A stretch of DNA of 6,785 nucleotides from Oscillospiraceae bacterium (GCA_017848075.1 JAGALG010000202.1:1-6785), one strand, 5' to 3'; counted from the stretch's first letter, positions 1-6,605 are shown. The notes: a model not told the origin generated them from the sequence alone. A program made the numbers and translations.

Positions 1-57
1 AATATTACGGTTAAATCTATAAACTGCAATTTGTCGAACAATGAAGGGCGCACTTCT

Positions 58-75
58 ATACACCCATTGGTGTAT
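58..75. other. Short hairpin in the leading non-coding stretch
   Basis: A 7-bp perfect inverted repeat (ATACACC at 58-64, GGTGTAT at 69-75) with a CATT loop. No T-run follows on either strand, so it is not a classical terminator. I see no gene in positions 1-103; this hairpin is the only structure I can point to there. It may belong to the 3' end of something outside the window. Confidence 0.3.
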
Positions 76-103
76 CATACGGTCTGCGGCTTTGTACTGC
101 ACC

Positions 104-204
104 AAAGCCTCCCCTGTGTAAGGGGAGGTTCCCCGCAGGGGCGGAGGGGTTGTCAATCCCTCAGTCAGCTTCGCTGACAGCTCCCTTTACACAAGGGAGC
201 CTTT
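104..204. repeat. 101-bp hairpin-rich repeat with imperfect terminal inverted repeats (MITE/REP-like)
   Basis: The first 24 nt (104-127) and the reverse complement of the last 24 nt (181-204) agree at 21 of 24 positions, so the element has terminal inverted repeats. Each end also folds on itself: 108-115 pairs with 121-128 (8 bp, loop GTGTA), and 181-187 pairs with 193-199 (7 bp, loop TACAC). Inside are CCCC/GGGG at 131-141, GAGGG/CCCTC at 144-148 and 158-162, and GTCAGC/GCTGAC at 164-178. It has no coding capacity. I recall very similar 'CTCCCTT-GTGTAA-AGGGAG' units scattered between genes in Faecalibacterium/Oscillospirales genomes, so this is probably a non-autonomous mobile or REP-like element; that recollection is unverified. 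Flanking target duplication is not obvious. Confidence 0.7.
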
Positions 205-225
205 TCCTAAAACGATATATCTTGC

Positions 226-263
226 AAAAATCCGACCTATGGTTTCGATCATAGGTCGGATTT
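226..263 (-). terminator. Rho-independent terminator of the leftward lysR operon
   Basis: A perfect 14-bp inverted repeat (228-241 with 250-263, 8-nt loop at 242-249) reads on the minus strand as a strong hairpin ending in TTTTT (complement of 226-230). It lies about 40 bp beyond the stop of the small leftward gene and is the natural end of that transcript. Confidence 0.8.
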
Positions 264-280
264 AACTGTTTTACGAAGCC

Positions 281-301
281 CCGCCTAAATCAGGCGGTTT
301 T
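281..301. terminator. Second hairpin beyond the small gene, T-run only on the plus strand
   Basis: CCGCCT (281-286) pairs with AGGCGG (292-297) around a 5-nt loop and is followed by TTTT on the plus strand. It could stop rightward transcription entering from outside the window. On the minus strand it has no T-run, so for the leftward operon it would only add structure before the stronger hairpin at 226-263. Confidence 0.45.
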
Positions 302-304
302 CCT

Positions 305-619
305 TTAAAGACTTACTTTAAAATGATTTTTCTCCATGGGAGAAACATGCAGCTCCGGCGGATTTTCCAAATCAAATTCTGCCAGACCGTTTTTGATCAG
401 CCATTTGCCAATCTTGCCGCTGCGAAGTTCCCGACCTTTGCTCCAAAAAACGGAGTTATTGATCGCCAGCTCTACCGGCTCCTCCTCACCTTCAAGATGA
501 AGAAAAATGCTGGCCCAGTCTACACTGAGGTATTCATCGCGGAACTGCTCACTAACTTTTACACCGTAGCCGCTGCCATTGGAGATAAAGCGGCCATTGT
601 TCCATGCCTGCATCAGCAT
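305..619 (-). CDS. Small conserved-looking protein of unknown function, co-transcribed with the LysR regulator
   Basis: A 104-residue soluble protein; I do not recognise a named family. There is no signal peptide, membrane segment or Cys-based metal site: the sequence contains no cysteine. Visible features are a Gly-rich stretch near residues 13-20 (SNGSGYGVKV), an acidic middle (EGEEEPVE), an FWSKGRELRSGKIGKWL segment, and a C-terminal NPPELHVSP segment. Alternating hydrophobic residues suggest a compact beta-rich fold, which is inference only. The start at 619 follows a GGGGAGG ribosome site (complement of 628-634) with 8-nt spacing. That site lies inside the last codons of lysR, whose stop is 3 bp upstream, so the two are almost certainly translationally coupled. 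A second ATG two codons in is possible. Its position beside a Sec-linked regulator suggests, but does not show, a role in selenium metabolism. Confidence 0.8.
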   Translation of the reverse strand: MLMQAWNNGRFISNGSGYGVKVSEQFRDEYLSVDWASIFLHLEGEEEPVELAINNSVFWSKGRELRSGKIGKWLIKNGLAEFDLENPPELHVSPMEKNHFKVSL

Positions 620-622
620 GAA

Positions 623-1537
623 TTATTCCTCCCCTTTCCGGTCAAAGTAAGAACGGACAAAGTTCATAAATACTTCACCGATAAATGGCATTGTGCCGCC
701 TTTGCGGTACACCATATACAGATTACGCTCCATGACTACATTTTTCAGCTCAAAGGTCAGCAGCTGACCGAAGCTGACATAGTCCTCAACAGCAGCCTTG
801 GAAATAATAGAAATACCAAGACCACGGCTGACTGCATGCTTGATACTGTCCGGGTCATCGAACTGAGCAACCACATTCAGCTCGCCCATATCGATATTGA
901 TCCGCTGCAGGAAGTGTTCCATCTCTTTTCTGGTACCGGAACCTTCTTCTCGAAGAACGATTGGTTCCTGACGGAGAAGATTCACATCAAAGCTGCTCGG
1001 ATCGATCCGGCGATACCGTTCCGTATTTGGGGTGATGATCACCAGGCGATCGCTGGTAAAACTCTCAAAGGCGATATCCTTGTCCTCGCTGGTGGTACCA
1101 GTGAAGCCCAGAACCGCATTACGGTTCAGGATCGTGTCCACAACCTGTCCGCTATCCTGACGGTTGATCTGGAAAACAACATTAGGGTACTCTTCCCGGA
1201 AGGCTGTCATAATCTTCGGCAGGACATACTGACTTGGCACGGTGGATGCACAAATCGTCAGGCTGCCCTTCAATTCTTTATTGTAACGGCGAACGGCGCA
1301 GACAGCGTCCTCGCGCAGATTCAGCATTTTTTCCGCATACTGGTACAGAATTTTGCCGGATGGAGTTGGGTAGACCGTTTTGCTGCCGCGCTCCAGCAGT
1401 TTGGTATCCAGCTCTTTTTCCAGTGTACTGATGTGGTTACTGATGGTGGGCTGTGTCAGATAGATTTGCTCTGCCGCTCTGGAGAAACTTTTCAGTTTCA
1501 CAACATAGGCAAAGGCTTCCAACTGTTTAAAGTCCAT
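623..1537 (-). CDS. LysR-family transcriptional regulator, probably selenium-metabolism associated
   Basis: A 304-residue protein of normal LysR length. The N-terminal winged helix-turn-helix is clear: residues 1-60, with SFSRAAEQIYLTQPTISNHI (17-36) as the recognition region, then a linker helix to about residue 88. The effector-binding domain (about 90-300) opens with ASTVPSQYVLP, typical of the CysL/CysB group, and carries REEGSGTRKE (196-205) and RGLGISIIS (238-246). The start at 1537 has GAGG (complement of 1545-1548) 7 nt upstream. It is transcribed away from selD across a 275-bp shared region, the classic arrangement in which a LysR protein controls the divergent gene and itself. From memory, a LysR subgroup is recurrently linked to sel genes in Clostridia, and this protein fits it. 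The effector is unknown; a sulfur or selenium oxyanion or metabolite is a guess from the CysB/CysL resemblance. Confidence 0.92.
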   Translation of the reverse strand: MDFKQLEAFAYVVKLKSFSRAAEQIYLTQPTISNHISTLEKELDTKLLERGSKTVYPTPSGKILYQYAEKMLNLREDAVCAVRRYNKELKGSLTICASTVPSQYVLPKIMTAFREEYPNVVFQINRQDSGQVVDTILNRNAVLGFTGTTSEDKDIAFESFTSDRLVIITPNTERYRRIDPSSFDVNLLRQEPIVLREEGSGTRKEMEHFLQRINIDMGELNVVAQFDDPDSIKHAVSRGLGISIISKAAVEDYVSFGQLLTFELKNVVMERNLYMVYRKGGTMPFIGEVFMNFVRSYFDRKGEE

Positions 1538-1591
1538 AGTTCGACCTCACTTTTCCTGCAGGAAACCCACAGGCATTCTTTCAATAATACC

Positions 1592-1619
1592 ATTATAGCA
1601 GATTCTATATTTTTTTCAA
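1592..1619 (-). promoter_or_regulatory. Candidate promoter of the leftward lysR operon
   Basis: On the minus strand, TTGAAA (complement of 1614-1619) and a perfect TATAAT (complement of 1592-1597) are separated by 16 nt. The expected start near 1585 gives a leader of about 48 nt before the lysR ATG. Confidence 0.6.
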
Positions 1620-1649
1620 AGATTTTTGTAGAAAAAGTTCTCGAATCCA

Positions 1650-1678
1650 TTGTTTTTTTCTGGGAAGCGTTGTAGAAT
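1650..1678 (+). promoter_or_regulatory. Candidate selD promoter in the divergent region
   Basis: TTGTTT (1650-1655), 17 nt, then TAGAAT (1673-1678). The -10 is good (5/6) and the -35 is poor (3/6), as expected of a promoter needing an activator such as the divergent LysR protein. It would give a leader of about 125 nt. Other AT-rich -10-like words occur at 1716-1727 without a -35, so the assignment is tentative. Confidence 0.35.
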
Positions 1679-1689
1679 ATAGTCAGGAT

Positions 1690-1773
1690 ACCGAATTTCT
1701 TCGGTGAAAATTGTGTATTATTATAACTTTTTCTTATCGATTGGCGCGTATCATTCTTTTTCATGCACAATCG
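1690..1773 (+). promoter_or_regulatory. Structured selD leader with mutually exclusive pairings
   Basis: ACCGAA (1690-1695) pairs with TTCGGT (1700-1705) around TTTC. Downstream, CACAAT (1766-1771) can pair with ATTGTG (1710-1715), or the overlapping CAATCG (1768-1773) can pair with CGATTG (1738-1743), but not both. No T-run follows, and it matches no riboswitch I know. The first hairpin could instead be a DNA palindrome for the LysR protein. Confidence 0.25.
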
Positions 1774-1812
1774 TCCAAAAGGTTTCTGCAAATTTAGAAA
1801 GGAAGATGAAAC

Positions 1813-2853
1813 ATGGCAGAACGCAAACGCCTGACCGAAATGACAAAGGGGGCTGGATGAGCCTCCAAAATCGGACCGGAGGTCCTTTCCGACATCTTAG
1901 GACAGTTACCAAAATTCTATGACCCAAACCTGATCGTTGGTTTTGATACTGCAGACGACGCGCTGGTTTACAAACTGCGTGACGATCTTTGCATTGTACA
2001 GACCGTTGACTTCTTCCCACCAATGGTGGATGACCCATACCTCTTTGGCCAGATCGCTGCAACCAACTCCCTGAGCGATATTTACGCTATGGGCGGCGAC
2101 CCAGCCATTGCCATGAACCTGATTTGCTTCCCAACTTGTCTGCCAATCGAAATGATGGGCGAGATTCTGCAGGGCGGCTATAATAAGGTAGCAGAAGCCG
2201 GTGCAATCGTTGCCGGCGGCCATACCATTGAGGACCCGGAACCAAAATTCGGCCTCTGTGTAACCGGCTTTATGAATCCAAGAGATGTTCTTCCAAACAG
2301 CAACTGTAAAGAAGGCGATCTGCTGGTTCTGACCAAGCCTCTGGGCGTTGGTATTCTGAATACCGCTTTCAAAGGCGGTCTGCTGGATGCGCCAACCACC
2401 AAGCTGCTGACTACCAGCATGACTACCCTGAACAAATACGGTAAAGAAGCAATCTGTGCGGTTGGCGGTGCTAACGCCTGCACCGATGTTACCGGTTTCG
2501 GCTTCCTCGGTCACGCTACCGAGATGGCAAACGGTTCCAAGAAGACCATTGAGATCTTCTCTAAGGACATCCCACTGCTTCCACATGCTGTTGAGTTTGC
2601 ACAGATGGGCATCATTCCATCCGGCGCTTATGAAAACGCCCACTATCTGAGAAATGATGTCATCTCCGATCCATCTGTGCCTCTGCACATGATGGATATT
2701 CTGGCTGACCCACAGACCTCCGGCGGTCTGCTGGTTTCCATGCCGGAGAAACAGGCTCTGCAGCTGGTTGATCGCCTGAACGGCGTGACCCCATGCTCTC
2801 AGATCGTTGGACAGGTACTGGCACGGCAGGAAAAAGCCATCATCGTTCGTTAA
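1813..2853 (+). CDS. selD: Selenide, water dikinase (selenophosphate synthetase), Sec-containing, with in-frame UGA at codon 16
   Basis: Makes selenophosphate from selenide and ATP, the selenium donor for Sec-tRNA. Reading TGA at 1858-1860 as Sec gives 346 residues, close to the 347 of E. coli SelD. The start at 1813 follows AAAGGA (1798-1803). The N-terminal catalytic motif is KGAGUASKIGPE (residues 12-23): Sec16 sits at the position of the catalytic Cys/Sec and Lys19 at the conserved lysine; the second Cys of the E. coli GCGC motif is Ala. PurM-like ATP-binding features follow: DTADDA (45-50), TVDFFPP (64-70), LSDIYAMGG (87-95), GGHTIEDPE (135-143), DVTGFGFLGH (225-234) and ADPQTSGGL (298-306). 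An ATG at 2023 would be the conventional call but omits the first 70 conserved residues, including the active site. It leads the cassette and is divergent from lysR. Confidence 0.96.
1861..1892 (+). promoter_or_regulatory. Bacterial SECIS element in selD mRNA
   Basis: Directly after the UGA, GGACC (1873-1877) pairs perfectly with GGTCC (1881-1885) around a GGA loop. The loop begins 17 nt after the UGA, which fits the spacing and the G-containing small apical loop expected of SelB-binding bacterial SECIS hairpins. An overlapping alternative pairs CCTCC (1862-1866) with GGAGG (1878-1882) around an 11-nt loop; TCGGA (1871-1875) and TCCGA (1888-1892) are also complementary. The hairpin's existence is seen; the choice of fold is inference. 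Confidence 0.75.
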
Positions 2854-2866
2854 TTTTAAGAAAATC

Positions 2867-2906
2867 AACGCCAGGCTCTCTATTTTGGGGCAGTCTGGCG
2901 TTTTTT
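2867..2906 (+). terminator. Terminator between selD and selA
   Basis: AACGCCAGGCT (2867-2877) pairs with AGTCTGGCGTT (2892-2902), including one G-T pair, around a 14-nt loop, and runs into TTTTTT (2901-2906). The large loop may make it a partial terminator, letting some selD transcripts continue into selA. Confidence 0.7.
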
Positions 2907-2908
2907 AT

Positions 2909-2937
2909 TTGCCTGTTACGGGCTTTTATGATAGAAT
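2909..2937 (+). promoter_or_regulatory. Candidate promoter for selA-selB
   Basis: TTGCCT (2909-2914), 17 nt, TAGAAT (2932-2937), with TG at 2929-2930 forming an extended -10. It begins right after the selD terminator's T-run and about 50 bp before the selA start, so selA-selB can probably be transcribed independently of selD. Confidence 0.55.
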
Positions 2938-2986
2938 AATAATGTATTTGTATCTTTACTGATAAAGAAACTGGAGGAAGAGCAAA

Positions 2987-4384
2987 ATGAGCGTAAACAC
3001 TGCATACCTTCGCAAAATTCCTAAAATAGATGAGGTCCTGAAACAGCCTTCCATTGAGGAAGCCGGCCGGAATTGCAGTCATAGCATTCTGGTAGAAAGC
3101 ATCCGTGAAACTTTGGATGGCCTGCGTCAGCGTATTTTGGGCGGCTATGAATCTGTTTCTCTGGAGATGGCTGATATCTGCAAAGAGGTTCAGGCTTTGA
3201 TCACCAAGAAAAACACCATGCATCTGCGTCCTGTCATCAATGCCACCGGCATTATTCTGCACACCAATCTGGGTCGTGCGAAACTGAGCGACCGCGCAGT
3301 AGAAGCAATCAAAAGCGTTGCACAGGACTACAATACTTTGGAATATAACCTGGAAAAAGGCGCCCGCGGCAGCCGTTACGACCATGTTGAAGATCTGATC
3401 GCCAAAATCACCGGCGCAGAGGACGCAATCGCAGTAAACAACAATGCGGCTGCTGTTATGCTGATTCTGTCCACCATGGCCAAGGGCAAGGAAGTTATCG
3501 TTTCCCGCGGTGAGCTAGTTGAAATTGGCGGTGCATTCCGTGTTCCGGACATTATGGCACAGTCCGGCGGCATTCTCGTGGAAGTCGGCACTACCAACAA
3601 AACCCACTACTCTGACTATGTAAACAACATCACCGAACAGACCGGCGCTTTGCTGAAGGTACACACCTCCAACTTCAAGATCATGGGCTTCTCCGAGGAA
3701 GTTACTCTGGAGGAAATGGTTGAAATCGGCCATGCAAAAGGTCTGCCTGTCATTTATGACCTGGGCTCCGGTGCCATGGTTCGTTTGGAAAACTACGGTA
3801 TTCAGGATGAACCAAATGTCATTGATACCATGAAAACCGGCGTAGATATCCTTAGCTTCAGCGGCGATAAACTGCTGGGCGGCCCACAGGCCGGTATTAT
3901 TATCGGTAAACGGGAATGGATCGAAAAAATGAAGAAAAACCCTCTGACCCGTGCATTCCGTATCGACAAACTGACTCTGGCTGCGCTGGAAGCAACCCTC
4001 CGCGATTATCTGGATCCGGAAGTTGCCATCAAATCCATTCCTACCCTGCAGATGATGTGCGCTACCAAAGAAGATCTGCTTCCAAAAGGTCAGAAGCTCT
4101 TTGATCTGCTGAACAAGGATCCACAGGGCTACACCGTGGAACTGACTGAGGACTTCGGACAGATCGGCGGCGGTTCCGTTCCAACTCAGATGATCCCAAG
4201 TATTGTGGTTGCACTGAAGACAACCAATATTTCTCTGGACAAGCTGGAGGAAGAACTGCGCAAAGTTTCTCTGCCGATCATTGCCCGCATTTCCAAGGAG
4301 CGCATGCTCTTTGATGTACGCACCATTGAGGAACATCACTTCGATTACATCAACGAAACGCTTCGTCAGCTTTGCGCCAAATAA
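2987..4384 (+). CDS. selA: L-seryl-tRNA(Sec) selenium transferase (selenocysteine synthase)
   Basis: A cytosolic PLP enzyme that replaces the serine hydroxyl of Ser-tRNA(Sec) with selenium from selenophosphate; bacterial SelA is a homodecamer. The 465 residues match the family length (E. coli 463). The N-terminal tRNA-binding region spans about 1-75. The PLP core begins with RPVINATGIILHTNLGRA (81-98) and NNNAAAV (151-157), and the Schiff-base lysine is Lys295 in SFSGDKLLGGPQAG, the same number as E. coli Lys295. A Gly-rich GQIGGGSVPT lies in the C-terminal domain. The start at 2987 follows GGAGG (2973-2977) with 9-nt spacing. It lies between the selD terminator and selB, 45 bp upstream of the latter, and is intact. 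Confidence 0.98.
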   Translation: MSVNTAYLRKIPKIDEVLKQPSIEEAGRNCSHSILVESIRETLDGLRQRILGGYESVSLEMADICKEVQALITKKNTMHLRPVINATGIILHTNLGRAKLSDRAVEAIKSVAQDYNTLEYNLEKGARGSRYDHVEDLIAKITGAEDAIAVNNNAAAVMLILSTMAKGKEVIVSRGELVEIGGAFRVPDIMAQSGGILVEVGTTNKTHYSDYVNNITEQTGALLKVHTSNFKIMGFSEEVTLEEMVEIGHAKGLPVIYDLGSGAMVRLENYGIQDEPNVIDTMKTGVDILSFSGDKLLGGPQAGIIIGKREWIEKMKKNPLTRAFRIDKLTLAALEATLRDYLDPEVAIKSIPTLQMMCATKEDLLPKGQKLFDLLNKDPQGYTVELTEDFGQIGGGSVPTQMIPSIVVALKTTNISLDKLEEELRKVSLPIIARISKERMLFDVRTIEEHHFDYINETLRQLCAK

Positions 4385-4429
4385 TTTGGCTGCATCGCAC
4401 ACTTTTGTATGAAATAAGGTGAGCACCCC

Positions 4430-6337
4430 ATGAAAAATATTATTATCGGTACTGCCGGACATGTAGACCATGGTAAAACGGCTCTGATCCGTGCTCTTAC
4501 CGGTATTGAAACCGACCGTATCAAGGAAGAGAAAAAGCGAGGCATTACCATTGAGTTGGGCTTTGCTTATCTGGACCTGCCTAACGGCGAAAAAGCCGGC
4601 ATCATCGATGTACCGGGCCATGAAAAATTTGTTAAAAACATGCTGGCCGGTGCCGGCGGTATTGACCTTGCTCTGCTTGTCGTTGCGGCAGACGAAGGCT
4701 TCATGCCTCAGACCCGGGAGCATTTGGGTATTCTTTCCCTGCTGAACATTCCGGAGGGTCTGATCGTTGTGACCAAAAAAGATATGGTAGACGAAGACTG
4801 GCTGGAGGTCGTTTGCGAGGATATCCGTGCTGAAGTTGCCGGAACCTTCCTGGAGCAGGCTCCGATTTTGGCTGTTTCCTCTTACACCGGTGAAGGCATT
4901 GAGGAACTGCGTCAGGCTATCTATGCGCTGATCGATGCCAGCAGTCAGATCAAAAATCCGGATACACCTTTCCGTATTCCGGTGGACCGTGTTTTCTCCA
5001 TCGAGGGCTTTGGCACTGTTATTACCGGTACTCTGATCGAAGGTCAGATGAATGTCGGTGATCCGGTTACGATCTATCCCAAAGGAATCCAGACAAAGAT
5101 TCGTAATCTGCAGGTACATTCTCACGATGTTCCTACCGCTTACGCGGGACAGCGTGTTGCAGTGAATCTGGCCAGCCTGAAGAAGACCGATCTGGACAAA
5201 GGTGATGTGGTAGCACAGGTCGATTCCATGCACACCAGCATGATGCTGGATGTCAAGATGTCTGTACTGAAAAACTGCGAGCGTGATATTTTCAATGGCA
5301 GCCGTCTGCATCTGTATCACGGCGCCAGAGATATTCTCTGCAAATGTATTCTTTTGGATCGGGAAGTTGCCTCTGCTGGCGACGAAGTTTATGTACAGCT
5401 TCGTCTGGAAGAAGAAATTGCTGCCAAAGCAGGCGACCGCTTTATTCTTCGTTTCTACTCTCCGGTGGAAACGATTGGCGGCGGTGTGATCCTGAACTCC
5501 AACCCACTGAAGCATAAACGCAATGATCCGGCTGTTCTGGCTGCACTGCAGATCAAAGATACCGGTTCTGAAAAAGAAAAAATCGAGGAAGCTCTGAAAG
5601 AGTACTCTCCTCGCTTCGAAAGTATGGACTTCCTGAAGATCCATACCAACATTGACAGTGAAATGTTCGATTCCATCATTCAGATTCTTTTGGAAGATGG
5701 ACAGATTTATCCGATCAACAACTCTGTTGTAATCCACAAATCTTTCCTCCAGTCCCTGGAGCAGAGAGCAGAAAAAATGCTTGGCAAGTACCACGAGGAG
5801 AATCCGCTCCGTTCCGGTATGAAACGAGATGAGTTCCGCGGAAAACTCTTCCCAAATCAGGATATTGCTACCGCAGATAAAGTTACAGAGTACATGGCGA
5901 AGGATGGAGTTCTGACCTTGCCTCAGGGCGCAGTTGCTTTGGCTTCCTTTGCAATCAAATTCAGTGCGGCACAGGAAAAACTGATGGGACAGATCGAAAA
6001 GATCTTCCTGGATGGCGGTTACGCTGTACCAGGTCTGGACGATGTGGCGAAACAGTTCGCTAAGGAAAAATCCTTTAAACAGGTATTGGAATCTCTGATC
6101 ACCGACGGTAAACTGATCATGCTGACCGACCAAATCCTGTACCATAATACTGTCTACAATAAGGCGCTGCAGCTGGCAATGGACTATGCCGCAGAACATG
6201 GACAGATCTCTCTGGGTGAAGTTCGAGACCTTCTGGGAAGCTCCAGAAAATACACCCTTGCACTGCTGGAATACTGGGATAAAAAGAATATCACCAAAAA
6301 AGTTGGAGATGCCCGTACATTTACAGGCAAAGTGTAG
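4430..6337 (+). CDS. selB: Selenocysteine-specific translation elongation factor
   Basis: A GTPase that carries Sec-tRNA(Sec) to the ribosome and binds the SECIS hairpin at UGA codons, replacing EF-Tu. It has 635 residues, slightly longer than E. coli SelB (614). The GTPase motifs are complete: GHVDHGKT (10-17), RGITIELGF (37-45), DVPGH (60-64), TKKD (115-118) and SS (150-151). EF-Tu-like beta-barrel domains follow from about 175 to 360 ([20 protein letters not shown] is typical). The remainder holds the winged-helix repeats that read SECIS; the last one ends with [20 protein letters not shown] and VGDARTF (from residue 602). The start at 4430 follows AAGGTGAG (4416-4423) with 6-nt spacing. 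It is probably co-transcribed with selA; tRNA-Sec begins 69 bp after its stop. No missing residue or frameshift seen. Confidence 0.98.
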   Translation: MKNIIIGTAGHVDHGKTALIRALTGIETDRIKEEKKRGITIELGFAYLDLPNGEKAGIIDVPGHEKFVKNMLAGAGGIDLALLVVAADEGFMPQTREHLGILSLLNIPEGLIVVTKKDMVDEDWLEVVCEDIRAEVAGTFLEQAPILAVSSYTGEGIEELRQAIYALIDASSQIKNPDTPFRIPVDRVFSIEGFGTVITGTLIEGQMNVGDPVTIYPKGIQTKIRNLQVHSHDVPTAYAGQRVAVNLASLKKTDLDKGDVVAQVDSMHTSMMLDVKMSVLKNCERDIFNGSRLHLYHGARDILCKCILLDREVASAGDEVYVQLRLEEEIAAKAGDRFILRFYSPVETIGGGVILNSNPLKHKRNDPAVLAALQIKDTGSEKEKIEEALKEYSPRFESMDFLKIHTNIDSEMFDSIIQILLEDGQIYPINNSVVIHKSFLQSLEQRAEKMLGKYHEENPLRSGMKRDEFRGKLFPNQDIATADKVTEYMAKDGVLTLPQGAVALASFAIKFSAAQEKLMGQIEKIFLDGGYAVPGLDDVAKQFAKEKSFKQVLESLITDGKLIMLTDQILYHNTVYNKALQLAMDYAAEHGQISLGEVRDLLGSSRKYTLALLEYWDKKNITKKVGDARTFTGKV

Positions 6338-6364
6338 AAATCGAAAAACCAACAGGAAAACAGC

Positions 6365-6393
6365 TTGAAATTTGATAGAAATCATGCTATAAT
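6365..6393 (+). promoter_or_regulatory. Strong promoter for tRNA-Sec
   Basis: TTGAAA (6365-6370), exactly 17 nt, then a perfect TATAAT (6388-6393) preceded by TG at 6385-6386 (extended -10). The expected start near 6400 is just before the mature 5' end at 6407. The promoter is bracketed by a 7-bp inverted repeat, AGCTTGA (6362-6368) and TCAAGCT (6396-6402). Confidence 0.8.
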
Positions 6394-6406
6394 AATCAAG
6401 CTATCT

Positions 6407-6504
6407 GGGGGCGGATGGGTCGCTGGTGTGCCCTCTGGTCTTCAAAACCAGTAATTGCAGTTAGTAGCTGCATAGGTGGGTTCGATTCCCACACGTTCCC
6501 GCCA
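6407..6504 (+). tRNA. selC: tRNA-Sec (anticodon UCA)
   Basis: 98 nt including an encoded CCA (6502-6504), the length expected for bacterial tRNA-Sec. The anticodon stem CTGGT/ACCAG (6435-6439, 6447-6451) closes the loop CTTCAAA, with anticodon TCA at 6442-6444. A long variable arm follows (TGCAG 6456-6460 with CTGCA 6468-6472). The T arm is GTGGG-TTCGATT-CCCAC (6476-6492). An 8-nt acceptor (6407-6414 against 6493-6500) pairs at seven positions, two of them G-U; the eighth is G6414 opposite A6493. Discriminator G6501 matches what seryl-tRNA synthetase expects of this tRNA. The D arm has GGG/CCC (6417-6419, 6431-6433) plus a T-G pair; its inner pairs I could not settle. It is the substrate of SelA and the cargo of SelB. 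Confidence 0.97.
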
Positions 6505-6508
6505 TATA

Positions 6509-6530
6509 CGATGTGACACACCACACATCG
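6509..6530 (+). other. Hairpin between tRNA-Sec and its terminator
   Basis: CGATGTG (6509-6515) pairs with CACATCG (6524-6530) around ACACACCA. It sits immediately after the tRNA 3' end and may help 3' processing; no T-run follows, so it is not the terminator. Confidence 0.4.
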
Positions 6531-6532
6531 AC

Positions 6533-6562
6533 AAAGGACCGGTCATATGACCGGTCCTTTTT
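6533..6562 (+). terminator. Rho-independent terminator of the sel cassette
   Basis: A perfect 28-bp palindrome (6533-6560): 12-bp stem AAAGGACCGGTC/GACCGGTCCTTT with loop ATAT, then more Ts to 6562. The A-run on the other side makes it potentially bidirectional. It ends the tRNA-Sec transcript. Confidence 0.88.
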
Positions 6563-6605
6563 GTTTATCTGAAATGTGAAATTTTTGTGCAGCGGCTCCC
6601 TCCTC

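Noticed and set aside
104..204. CRISPR-like repeat-spacer structure
   Set aside because: There is no regular direct repeat; the signal is nested inverted repeats with differing arms.
323..1675. A 450-codon open frame on the plus strand opposite lysR and the small gene
   Set aside because: The opposite strand encodes a clear LysR protein with correct motifs and ribosome site; the plus-strand product shows no family features.
1858..1860. TGA as a nonsense mutation making selD a pseudogene
   Set aside because: The codon lies exactly at the catalytic Cys/Sec position, is followed by a SECIS-like hairpin, and sits in a cassette with intact selA, selB and tRNA-Sec; the rest of the gene is undamaged.
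1704..1922. A small plus-strand open frame spanning the selD leader and start
   Set aside because: It is in a different frame from selD, has no ribosome site and is not conserved-looking; selD's own start at 1813 explains the region.
1906..2868. A 320-codon open frame on the minus strand opposite selD
   Set aside because: Antisense shadow of conserved SelD; the translation is not protein-like and it would overlap the selD terminator.
3515..6385. A 956-codon open frame on the minus strand across selA and selB
   Set aside because: It is antisense to two unmistakable conserved genes. Its length follows from selA/selB codon use, which avoids the codons that would read as stops on the opposite strand. 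It has no ribosome site and the protein has no domain-like pattern.
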